A stretch of 64,000 bases of DNA from Paenibacillus alginolyticus DSM 5050 = NBRC 15375 (GTDB lineage Bacteria; Bacillota; Bacilli; Paenibacillales; NBRC-103111). Position 1 is the stretch's first letter. Every line of letters starts with the position of its first letter. Shown piece after piece: positions 17,224 through 25,154 of the stretch. The stretch lies in contig NZ_AUGY01000040.1 of assembly GCF_000422905.1 (NCBI RefSeq), forward strand, positions 1 to 64,000, given 5' to 3'. The notes under the pieces are model-generated. The model ran no database searches and was not told where the DNA came from. It saw only the letters and a program-made list of their open reading frames with translations. A program made the position numbers and the translations under genes.

Positions 17224-19192
17224 ACTTGTTTCGTTCAATTTCCTCTAGCAGCTCGGATAAATAAGTCCATCTTTCCATCGCCGCTTCCAAATCAACTGCC
17301 GTTTGCTGTTCTTGCTCATACAACTCGCGAACGCGGTCAAAGTCGCTGCCAGCCGCTTCAATTTGCTTTTTCAAGCTAGCCGCTTTGTCTTCCAAAGAAG
17401 CTATCGTACTCTCAATTTCGTCCCATTCCTTTTGTTCTTTGAAAGTTAGCTTCTTGGGACGGTTCGCATTCGATGCGCCCGCTGCAACAGGACTACTGCT
17501 ATCTATGGGTGAAGCAGTGTTGGAAACACCATCAGACTTGGCAGAGCTTGCATGACGTATCAATTCTTTCCGAGTCTGATCCGCTTCTGCTTGCTCCTGC
17601 TTCTCTTCCAAGTAATCGGAGTAGTTGCCAATGTAAGGCTCGATCTGGCCTCTACCATCAAAGGCAAATAGATGCGAAACCGTACGATCCAAAAAGTATC
17701 GATCATGGGAAACCGTAATAACGGCCCCAGGAAATTGATCCAGATAATCTTCCAGTATGGTCAAAGTTTGGATATCCAAATCGTTGGTCGGCTCATCCAG
17801 AAGCAGTACGTTTGGTTCTCCCATAAGCGTGCGGAGCAAATAAAGTCTGCGCCGCTCACCGCCGGAGAGCTTGCCAATAGGCGACCACTGCAGGGTTGGC
17901 GAAAAGAGGAAGCGTTCGAGCATTTGCGACGCCGAAATCGTCTCCCCATCCGAGGTGCGAATCTGCTCGGCCGCCTCTTTGATGTACTCGATGACGCGCA
18001 TCTTCTCATCCATCTCGACGTTCTCTTGCGTGTAGTAAGCAAGCTTCACGGTCGTGCCGGTCTCGATCGTCCCGCTGTCAGGCTGAATACGCCCGGCGAG
18101 CATGTTCAACAGCGTCGATTTGCCGCTGCCGTTCGGACCGATAATGCCGAGACGATCCCTCGGCATCACGATGTAGCTGAAGCCGCTCAGCAGCGGCTTC
18201 CCGCTCTCGAAAGCTTTGGTGACGTCTTCGAGCTCCATCACCTTCTTGCCAAGACGGCTGCCAGCCAGCGCCATGTCAAGCTTCTCACCGGGACCGTCAA
18301 CCTTGCGGTCCCGTAATTCCTCGGCGCGCCCAATACGCGCCTTCTGTTTGGTCGTGCGCGCCTTCGCGCCGCGACGGAGCCAAGCCAGCTCGCGGCGCAA
18401 GAGATTCTGCCGCTTATCTTCGCTGGATGCTTCGGACTCCATCCGCTCCGCCTTTTTCTCGAGGAACCACTCGTAGTTCCCCTCGTAGCTGTAGATCTTC
18501 CCCCGGTCCAGCTCCAGAATGCGGGAGGTTACCCGCTCTAGGAAGTACCGGTCATGGGTAACGAGCAGCAAGGCTCCGCGCCATTTGCTGAGGAATTCCT
18601 CGAGCCAGATGGCCGTCTCGTTATCAATATGGTTCGTCGGCTCATCTAGGATGAGCAGGTCGGCGGGCTGAATGAGAACGCGCGCCATGGCAACGCGTTT
18701 GCGCTGACCGCCGGACAGCTGGCCGACGGGCTTGTCGAACTCGCTGATGCCTAGCTTCATCAGCACGGTTTTGGCCAAGGTGCTGGCTTCCCAGGCACCT
18801 TGCTCATCCATGCGCGACTGGGCGCTGAACAGCCGCGTTTGTTTCTTCTCATTGGAGGCGTCAAGCTCCAAGTCAGCAAGCGCAAGCTCATAGTCGCGAA
18901 GCGTCTTCATGAGCGGCGTATCGCCGTGGAATACTTGCTCAAGAACCGTGGAGTTCGGATCGAACTCCGGGTTCTGCGGCAAGTATTCCACTCGGAAATG
19001 GTTCGCGTGCACGAGCTTGCCGCGATCCGCTGTTTCCAGCCCCGCTAGCAGCTTCAGCAGCGTGGACTTGCCGGTTCCGTTCACGCCAATGAGACCGATG
19101 CGCTGCTTCTCGTTCACCGTGAACGAAATATCATCGAACAGCACCTTGTCGCCGAATGTTTTGGTTATATTAACTGCACTAAGTATATTCAT
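17222..19192 (-). CDS. yfmR: ABC-F ATPase, YfmR/Uup type
   Basis: 656 residues: two ATP-binding domains (LIGVNGTGKST, LSGGQRKRVAMARVL, LILDEPTNHID; then IIGPNGSGKST, LSGGERRRLYLL, LLLDEPTNDLD), the Uup-type linker ELAWLRRGAKARTTKQKARI, and a C-terminal coiled coil of about 80 residues rich in Glu/Lys. Uup/YfmR bind ribosomes and help with stalled translation, YfmR in partnership with EF-P in B. subtilis. It overlaps the end of the M42 peptidase gene by four bases (ATGA), so translation is coupled. The central two thirds of the gene is clearly more GC-rich than its 3' end. Confidence 0.9.
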   Translation of the reverse strand: MNILSAVNITKTFGDKVLFDDISFTVNEKQRIGLIGVNGTGKSTLLKLLAGLETADRGKLVHANHFRVEYLPQNPEFDPNSTVLEQVFHGDTPLMKTLRDYELALADLELDASNEKKQTRLFSAQSRMDEQGAWEASTLAKTVLMKLGISEFDKPVGQLSGGQRKRVAMARVLIQPADLLILDEPTNHIDNETAIWLEEFLSKWRGALLLVTHDRYFLERVTSRILELDRGKIYSYEGNYEWFLEKKAERMESEASSEDKRQNLLRRELAWLRRGAKARTTKQKARIGRAEELRDRKVDGPGEKLDMALAGSRLGKKVMELEDVTKAFESGKPLLSGFSYIVMPRDRLGIIGPNGSGKSTLLNMLAGRIQPDSGTIETGTTVKLAYYTQENVEMDEKMRVIEYIKEAAEQIRTSDGETISASQMLERFLFSPTLQWSPIGKLSGGERRRLYLLRTLMGEPNVLLLDEPTNDLDIQTLTILEDYLDQFPGAVITVSHDRYFLDRTVSHLFAFDGRGQIEPYIGNYSDYLEEKQEQAEADQTRKELIRHASSAKSDGVSNTASPIDSSSPVAAGASNANRPKKLTFKEQKEWDEIESTIASLEDKAASLKKQIEAAGSDFDRVRELYEQEQQTAVDLEAAMERWTYLSELLEEIERNK

Positions 19193-20238
19193 GCTTGGTC
19201 AGGCTCCATGATATAGGCAGCAAGAAGAGCTGCAGTATTCACTACTGCATCCATATGCGTTCTTTCCATGCTATGTGACGCATGAACACCTGGTCCTACC
19301 AACGCGGCACGAATATCACGTCCGCCTCTAAGTGCGGCAGATGCATCTGAACCGTATCGCGGATAAATATCAACGGCATAGCCGATTCCCAGCTTCTCGG
19401 CCAGCTCAATCATTTTCGAAGTCATTTGATAATCATAAGGACCTGAGGAATCCTTCGCGCAAATCGATACATCGCGCTCGCTTCCGCTCAAATCATCACC
19501 GAGAGCACCCATATCAACGGCAATAAAATCCGTAATATCTTCAGGGATAAAGGCAGAACCATGACCGACCTCTTCATAATTGGAAAAGAACAGCTTGATC
19601 GTAAATTCAGGCTTCAAGCCCTCATCTTTGATCAGATTTAATAGCCCAAATAAGGAAGCCACACTCGCTTTATCATCCAAATGACGCGACTTTACGAAGC
19701 CATTTTCCTTCACTTGTACGCGCGGATCGAATGAAATATAATCCCCCACTCGAATGCCAAGATCCTGAACCTCTTTCTTGGACTTCACAAGCTCATCAAT
19801 TCGCACTTCCATGTTGGCTTCATCGCGTTTATATTCCCGTGCATCTTCATACACATGAACAGATGGCCTCGATGTCAGAATAGTCCCATCATAAACGCGT
19901 TCATCGCGCGTATGAATTTGAACGTATTCATTTTCGATAGCGCCCATCATAAAGCCGCCTAATGAAGTGATTTTCAAAGTGCCATTATCTTTGATCGAAC
20001 GCACCATAGCGCCAAGTGTATCCACGTGAGCAGAAATACCAATGACACGGTCTTGGCGGATACCAGGAATCGTCACAATACCGCAGCCCTTTTTTGTATA
20101 TGTAAGCTCAAATCCGAGCTTATTCACTTCTTGTTCAACTTTTTGCATAATGTGATGCGTGTAGCCTGTTGGGCTTGGAGTCCTCAGCAGCAACTCTAGA
20201 ATTTCTGTCATATAAGTTTTATTTAAGTTCGTTTTCAC
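19189..20238 (-). CDS. M42-family metallo-aminopeptidase (YsdC-like)
   Basis: 349 residues. Zinc-ligand regions of the M42 family are visible: GISAHVDTLGAMV, HLDDKASVASL, the catalytic EEVGHGSAF, and VDMGAL. C-terminal YGSDASAALRGG and GVHASHSMERTH complete the site. These are large cytoplasmic oligomeric aminopeptidases acting on short peptides. The start is GTG at 20238 with GGGAGG upstream. Its stop overlaps the yfmR start. Confidence 0.88.
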   Translation of the reverse strand: MKTNLNKTYMTEILELLLRTPSPTGYTHHIMQKVEQEVNKLGFELTYTKKGCGIVTIPGIRQDRVIGISAHVDTLGAMVRSIKDNGTLKITSLGGFMMGAIENEYVQIHTRDERVYDGTILTSRPSVHVYEDAREYKRDEANMEVRIDELVKSKKEVQDLGIRVGDYISFDPRVQVKENGFVKSRHLDDKASVASLFGLLNLIKDEGLKPEFTIKLFFSNYEEVGHGSAFIPEDITDFIAVDMGALGDDLSGSERDVSICAKDSSGPYDYQMTSKMIELAEKLGIGYAVDIYPRYGSDASAALRGGRDIRAALVGPGVHASHSMERTHMDAVVNTAALLAAYIMEPDQA

Positions 20239-20282
20239 TCGGGATTCCTCCCTTTTCTATTTATTAGATTTCCTAAAGACAT

Positions 20283-20364
20283 AAAAAACAGTGCAGCCTA
20301 GGTTTCGTAAGCAAGCCTATGACATAAGTCACAAACAAGTCTCCTCTAGTGATACTACACTGTT
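20283..20364 (-). terminator. Terminator with an unusually long, structured loop
   Basis: On the minus strand a 10-bp stem (AACAGTGTAG/CTGCACTGTT, one G-U) closes a 58-nt loop and is followed immediately by six T. Inside the loop three small hairpins can be drawn (AGT/ACT, TGAC/GTCA, TAGG/CCTA), giving a branched fold. It follows the Dabb gene and precedes the M42 peptidase gene. It may be just a terminator or a small structured RNA. Confidence 0.55.
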
Positions 20365-20386
20365 CCCCTATGTTTTTCAAACTAGA

Positions 20387-20677
20387 TTAGCTTACAAAAT
20401 CAACGCAAATGGACGTTCCATCAAGGACTGTCTTCATATGAGCCTTCACTTCTTCATGAAGGGGATGCGTGTCATATACCTTAAGATCCTCTAAGGAATC
20501 AAATTTGGTAATCAACGCGATATCATACGAACGTTCCAGATGCAAAATGTCGGTTCCAACCTCTATATGACGCAGGACTGGGATTTTACCTTCCATGTTC
20601 GTAAGGACAGCCTTAGTTACTTCAACCGCTTCCGGACTGCGATCTTTGAGCTTAAAAAACACAACGTGAGTTAACAT
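20387..20677 (-). CDS. Dabb (stress-responsive A/B barrel) domain protein
   Basis: 96 residues, the whole length being one Dabb domain. Typical features are the N-terminal MLTHVVFFKLKDRSPE, the YDIALITKFDSLEDLKVYDTHP core, and the terminal ICVDFVS strand. These dimeric barrels have mostly unknown roles in bacteria. GGGGGAAA precedes the ATG. It lies 13 nt after the YfmM-like ABC-F gene and is probably its operon partner. Confidence 0.85.
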   Translation of the reverse strand: MLTHVVFFKLKDRSPEAVEVTKAVLTNMEGKIPVLRHIEVGTDILHLERSYDIALITKFDSLEDLKVYDTHPLHEEVKAHMKTVLDGTSICVDFVS

Positions 20678-20690
20678 GAATGATTTCCCC

Positions 20691-22247
20691 CTAATTGGTT
20701 ACTTTTGCAGACCATTCTTCCACATCCCACACTCTTGTTACCCAACCTTCATAAAATTCAGGTTCGTGACAAACGAGCAGAACGGTTCCTTTATATTCTT
20801 TCAAAGCCCTCTGAAGCTCTTCTTTGGCAACAACGTCCAAATGGTTCGTAGGCTCATCGAATAACAACCAGTTACTTTCTCTCATCAGCAGTTTACAAAG
20901 CCTTACTTTCGCTTGTTCACCACCGCTAAGCTTACCCATTGCACGTGTGATGTGCTCATTCTTGAGCCCGACACGGGCAAGTGCCCCTCTGACCTCATTC
21001 TGAGTCATCGAAGAGAACTCGTTCCATACGTCATCAATCGGTGTCATGCTCGGTGCTTTAACCTCTTGTTCAAAATAGGCAGGACTCAAGTAGTCCCCAC
21101 GGAATGTTTTACCGTTGAAAGGCTCAAGCTTACCAAGAATCGTTTTGAGAAGGGTAGATTTACCTACACCGTTGCATCCAACAATCGCAATTTTCTCGCC
21201 GCGCTCAATCGTTACATTCATCTTCGGTAAAAGAGGACGATCATAACCAATTTCCAAGTTTTCGGCCTCAAAAACAACTCTGCTGCTTGAACGTGATTCC
21301 TTGAAAACAAAAGTCGGTTTCATAGCCGTCTCCGGACGCTCAATTCGATCAATCTTATCAAGTTGTTTCTCCCGGCTCTTGGCACGGGTTGACGTTGACG
21401 CCCGCGCTTTATTTCGCGCGATGAAATCTTCCTGTTTTTTAATGTACTCTTGCTGCTTTTCATAAGCGTCAATATGCTGAGTTTTGTTCATTTCAGCCAT
21501 ATCTAGAAATTTCTCATAATTCGCCGTATAACGTGTCAGCTTCGTGAATTCCAAGTGGTATACCACGTTTACGACTTCATTCATGAATTCTGTATCATGT
21601 GAAATCAACATAAAAGCAAACGGATAATCTTTAAGGTACATTTTCAACCATTCAATATGCTCAACGTCCAAATAGTTGGTCGGCTCATCTAAGAGAAGAA
21701 CAGTCGGTTTCTCCAAAAGTAGTTTAGCCAAAAGAACCTTGGTCCGCTGTCCACCGCTAAGGGAAGTAACGTCACGGTCTAAACCAATGGCATTAAGGCC
21801 AAGCCCGTTACCCATTTCTTCGATTTTCACATCCAGCATATAGAAACCGCCGATATCCAAACGCTCTTGAATTTCGCCCATTTGCTCCAGAAGAACTTCA
21901 AGCTCTTCCGGTGTGGCATCACCCATTTTCTCGGTAATCGCCATCATCTCCTTCTCCTCTTCAAAGAGAGGAAGGAAAGCATCACGCAGAATATCGCGAA
22001 TGGTTTTGCCCGCTTCTAACACGGAATGCTGGTCCAAATATCCATAATGAACGCGCGGCGTCCATTCAACTTTACCTGTATCTTTTAGAACTTTTCCGGT
22101 CAATATATTCATTAACGTGGATTTCCCCACGCCATTAGCTCCAACGATACCTACACGCTCTCCAGCGAGCAGTCGAAAGGATACATTTTTAAATAACGTA
22201 CGATCTCCAAAGCTATGGCTCAAATCTTCAATTGTCAAAAGACTCAT
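20691..22247 (-). CDS. yfmM: ABC-F ATPase, YfmM type
   Basis: 518 residues with two intact ATPase domains: IVGANGVGKST / LSGGQRTKVLLAKLL / LLLDEPTNYLD, and IVGCNGVGKST / LSGGEQAKVRLCKLL / LLFDEPTNHLD. The linker includes YIKKQEDFIARNKARAST and basic residues that would reach the ribosomal peptidyl-transferase side. The length and linker fit the YfmM branch. Soluble, ribosome-associated. It is the third ABC-F gene within 7 kb. AGGAG lies somewhat far (13 nt) from the ATG. Confidence 0.87.
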   Translation of the reverse strand: MSLLTIEDLSHSFGDRTLFKNVSFRLLAGERVGIVGANGVGKSTLMNILTGKVLKDTGKVEWTPRVHYGYLDQHSVLEAGKTIRDILRDAFLPLFEEEKEMMAITEKMGDATPEELEVLLEQMGEIQERLDIGGFYMLDVKIEEMGNGLGLNAIGLDRDVTSLSGGQRTKVLLAKLLLEKPTVLLLDEPTNYLDVEHIEWLKMYLKDYPFAFMLISHDTEFMNEVVNVVYHLEFTKLTRYTANYEKFLDMAEMNKTQHIDAYEKQQEYIKKQEDFIARNKARASTSTRAKSREKQLDKIDRIERPETAMKPTFVFKESRSSSRVVFEAENLEIGYDRPLLPKMNVTIERGEKIAIVGCNGVGKSTLLKTILGKLEPFNGKTFRGDYLSPAYFEQEVKAPSMTPIDDVWNEFSSMTQNEVRGALARVGLKNEHITRAMGKLSGGEQAKVRLCKLLMRESNWLLFDEPTNHLDVVAKEELQRALKEYKGTVLLVCHEPEFYEGWVTRVWDVEEWSAKVTN

Positions 22248-22386
22248 CTCGTAATTCCAAACTCCTGTCTATTTCGAAGATAATCGCTCTTACTCACGAC
22301 TTCTTATTATAACACTGCTCATGCAAGACAGGAATAGGTAAATTCCTCTGGGAAGCGTATTCATTGGCTTTTATACAAAACTATGC

Positions 22387-22410
22387 AAAAAAACGTCCCA
22401 CTTGGGACGT
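22387..22410 (-). terminator. Terminator of the Tad/FHA operon
   Basis: On the minus strand ACGTCCC/GGGACGT with a four-base loop is followed by seven T. It lies about 40 nt past the FHA gene, marking the end of the pilus operon. Confidence 0.85.
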
Positions 22411-22450
22411 CGCAGTTATAGCCAAAGATCGTGTTTAAGTTTTAACTCTT

Positions 22451-23911
22451 TCACAATCGAAATTTAATCTCCTGCCGTACAATTCGAATCTCATCTCCAT
22501 CTTTTAATGGATAGGGCTGATAAGTAACTAATGGTTCGCCATTTAAATAGGTTCCATTCGTTGAACCCGTATCTTTAATCATGTAACCCTCTTCATTCTT
22601 TATTATTTCAGCATGTAATCTGGAAGCTCCCGCTTCATCCAAAATATAATCGACCTTCAAACTGGCATCGCCTCTGCCCATCGTAAAATGATCGTTATTC
22701 AGAGGAACAGATTTAGTCGCGCCTTCAGACTGCCATTCAAGCTTAGCTATCGATGGTTGATTCACATGCCTGCCAAGGAACACGGTAGCGTTTGGCTTTT
22801 TGTTAGTGAGCAAGGTCGTATGCATATGTAAATTTTCATAATAATTTTGAATATTTATCGGTTCAGGTGTTGGTGTTACTAGGTTTAACTCTCGCTGCTT
22901 TTCTGAAATCGGCAAGAAAGTCAGGTTTACCCCGTTGCTTTCTTTTATGTATCTTTGAATGCGCGGTAATCCTAAAAATCGAATAACAAACCAAACATTC
23001 ATGAGTAAAATCGAGCTTCCTGCTGTTATTTGCAGATTACCTGTGGAAGGGTAAGTCAAATAATTCTGCCAAAGAAACGCTGTTAGCAGAATAACAACGA
23101 CAAGGACTATCTGATTTCCTTTTCCTTCATTTATTTTCGGAGCAGTATGGGGCTGCTGCAGCTCCTCTATTGCGGTGTTTTTGCGAATTTGCTGCTGACC
23201 TTCTTCCCGCTTCCAAAGTGGCTTGGGCAGCTCATTTTCTTTTACAGGAGACATCTGCAGGTTAATAGGTTCTACTGTGTCTTGTTCACCATCCTCATGA
23301 CTTGATATCTGATAAGCATCTTGAACGAGTGTTTGTTCGTCCATTAGTGCTAGAAGATTCTCCTTATATCCTTGCAAGCTCTGATTCCGCGACAATGACT
23401 CCATCCATAAAATCACTTTGCTCCTCTCATCATTATTCAATTTCTGTGAGAGTTGTTTCATCAATGACGCCAGTGATAGGAAGACGGAAACTTCATCATT
23501 TATTGATTCAAGCGGCACATATGTTAGATATATATCCGACCAATCACTGCCAATAAAGATGAAATTATCTTTCAAAACATATCCTGATTCAAAAAGCATG
23601 TAATTTTTACTTTCTCCTAGTGCACAAACAATCGCATACATGAGCTTTGCAAAATGCTGTTTAGACAACCCTTCCACCTTCAGAACATGGGACAGCATGC
23701 GTTTAGACGACAAGTTATATAGTAAACTTATGCGGAAATCCACCTCTTGTATTTCTAGCGGTAGAAGGTTCGGTACATCATTGGCTTCAAGCATCTTGAC
23801 CTGCAAAGTCGAGAGAGTCTTCGAATCCAACCCATCTTCCTTATGCAACACCATGTAATGACCATGTCGATATACAAATTCATAACGAAGTCCAAATACT
23901 TCTTGCGTCAT
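22451..23911 (-). CDS. FHA-domain protein with DUF6382-like N-terminus
   Basis: 486 residues. The first about 190 residues look like the DUF6382 domain that precedes FHA domains in Firmicute Tad loci. A low-complexity stretch follows, then hydrophobic segments (IVLVVVILLTAFLWQNY and ILLMNVWFVIRFLGL, around residues 268-315), so the protein is membrane-anchored. The C-terminal FHA domain has FTMGRGDASLKVDY, ASRLHAEI and DTGSTNGTYLNGE, the phosphothreonine-binding residues. It probably reads phosphorylation by the kinase encoded at the other end of the locus. Last gene before the terminator. Confidence 0.85.
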   Translation of the reverse strand: MTQEVFGLRYEFVYRHGHYMVLHKEDGLDSKTLSTLQVKMLEANDVPNLLPLEIQEVDFRISLLYNLSSKRMLSHVLKVEGLSKQHFAKLMYAIVCALGESKNYMLFESGYVLKDNFIFIGSDWSDIYLTYVPLESINDEVSVFLSLASLMKQLSQKLNNDERSKVILWMESLSRNQSLQGYKENLLALMDEQTLVQDAYQISSHEDGEQDTVEPINLQMSPVKENELPKPLWKREEGQQQIRKNTAIEELQQPHTAPKINEGKGNQIVLVVVILLTAFLWQNYLTYPSTGNLQITAGSSILLMNVWFVIRFLGLPRIQRYIKESNGVNLTFLPISEKQRELNLVTPTPEPINIQNYYENLHMHTTLLTNKKPNATVFLGRHVNQPSIAKLEWQSEGATKSVPLNNDHFTMGRGDASLKVDYILDEAGASRLHAEIIKNEEGYMIKDTGSTNGTYLNGEPLVTYQPYPLKDGDEIRIVRQEIKFRL

Positions 23912-23924
23912 GGATTCACCTCTC

Positions 23925-24434
23925 TCATAAAAACGAATAATACCAAGTCAATGCAACGCCTGGTACAACCGCATACATAAACGGAAATTTCATGTTTTTT
24001 TGATGCTTCATTCCTAGCAGACTACCCATATCTTGAATAACAACAATAGAGACTAGCCACGTGGCAAGTTTATGACCTGTATTTATCATCTGTTTACGGA
24101 TAAAGAGCAAGATAAGTCCGATAACGCCTGCACAAATGATGGCATAAAGCATCGATTGAAGGACGAATGTAACTCCCATGATCGCCCCAATTGCAGCAAA
24201 AAGCTTCACATCACCTGCACCAAGAGCGCCGAAAAAATAAAGCAAAAGAAGTGCCGTAAACCCAGTAATAGCACCAATTCCAGCAAAAAGCACACCGCTC
24301 CAACCTTCAGTAAATGCATGGAATACAAAGCCAACCATTGTTCCGCAGATAGTAAGCTTGTTTGGAATTAGTGATTTACGTGCATCAATTACAAATGCAA
24401 CGGCAATAAGTATAAATAAGACCAAATGATTCAA
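23925..24434 (-). CDS. tadV: Type IVb prepilin peptidase (A24/TadV-CpaA type)
   Basis: 169 residues, mostly membrane helices. The two catalytic aspartates of A24 peptidases are visible: FVIDARKSLIPNKLT near the N-terminus and LGAGDVKLFAAIGAIMG in the middle. It lacks the methylase domain of full PilD, as usual for TadV. It would cut and mature the Flp pilin and TadE/F-type pseudopilins. The start is TTG after AGGAGGGG. Confidence 0.87.
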   Translation of the reverse strand: MNHLVLFILIAVAFVIDARKSLIPNKLTICGTMVGFVFHAFTEGWSGVLFAGIGAITGFTALLLLYFFGALGAGDVKLFAAIGAIMGVTFVLQSMLYAIICAGVIGLILLFIRKQMINTGHKLATWLVSIVVIQDMGSLLGMKHQKNMKFPFMYAVVPGVALTWYYSFL

Positions 24435-24471
24435 AGGAAAAAGGTCCCCTCCTAACCGTTTCTTAAGGTTC

Positions 24472-25137
24472 TTAGGCGCCTACCCATGCCCGCTCCACAG
24501 CCTTCTTCTTTAATATGATCGTGTGACTTATAAACGGCAGCGGAAGCCTGTACGTGATTTGAGCTTCAATACCAAAAAAGGCATCGCCACCGCTTTCCAT
24601 ACTCGGGAGAGTCACAGAAATGACCTTGAATTTCTCTTTTTTCATGATTGTTTGATTGCAAAAAGCATAAACGATCGGTGTGAAAACCGCATGAATGCGC
24701 GGCTTAACTTGACTCTCGTAAAGCTCATCCAGTTCTTCTTGAGCCTTCCCCTCACCTAGCTCACGCTTTTCCTTTTCCAATTTAACAAGCTCAAGGAGTG
24801 CATTCGGAATATAAGCAGCGTATTCATCAGCCAGATTCTCCGTGTTTTTCACCAGATCTCGAGCCGTTTGTATACGATCTACCACGGAACCCATCATTTC
24901 ACCAATATGACTCTGTTCGAATTTCGATTTGCCTTCTTGGACAAGAAGCCGAACAGGGTATAATTGACCAGCTACCGACTTCGTTGCCTCCGACACCCCG
25001 GCTTGCAGTTCCATTTCTAATACAGCAATCTGAATACAAATGATTAGACCCATTACAAAAGCTAAAAAGAAGGGCAGCACCAAAGAAGCCTCTAACACCA
25101 TTCCGCCTTTTTGCTCATGATGAAACTTTCGAAGCAT
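24472..25137 (-). CDS. TadE/TadF-like pseudopilin
   Basis: 221 residues from the ATG at 25137, with AAAAGGGGG upstream; the longer frame overlaps the previous gene. After a short basic stretch comes a TadE-like motif, GGMVLEASLVLPFFLAFVMG, a glycine-containing cleavage region followed by a hydrophobic helix with Glu. The remainder is predicted extracytoplasmic: a coiled, charged middle and a beta-rich end. It is one of three TadE/G-like minor pilins in this operon. Confidence 0.75.
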   Translation of the reverse strand: MLRKFHHEQKGGMVLEASLVLPFFLAFVMGLIICIQIAVLEMELQAGVSEATKSVAGQLYPVRLLVQEGKSKFEQSHIGEMMGSVVDRIQTARDLVKNTENLADEYAAYIPNALLELVKLEKEKRELGEGKAQEELDELYESQVKPRIHAVFTPIVYAFCNQTIMKKEKFKVISVTLPSMESGGDAFFGIEAQITYRLPLPFISHTIILKKKAVERAWVGA

Positions 25138-25154
25138 AAACAGCCCCCTTTTCC

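Noticed and set aside
17672..18316. 214-codon plus-strand ORF antisense to yfmR
   Set aside because: Frame shadow of a GC-rich ABC-F gene; no motif or ribosome binding site.
20283..20364. Known riboswitch
   Set aside because: It lies downstream of the Dabb gene with a T run and does not match a riboswitch consensus I can recall; kept only as an unusual terminator.
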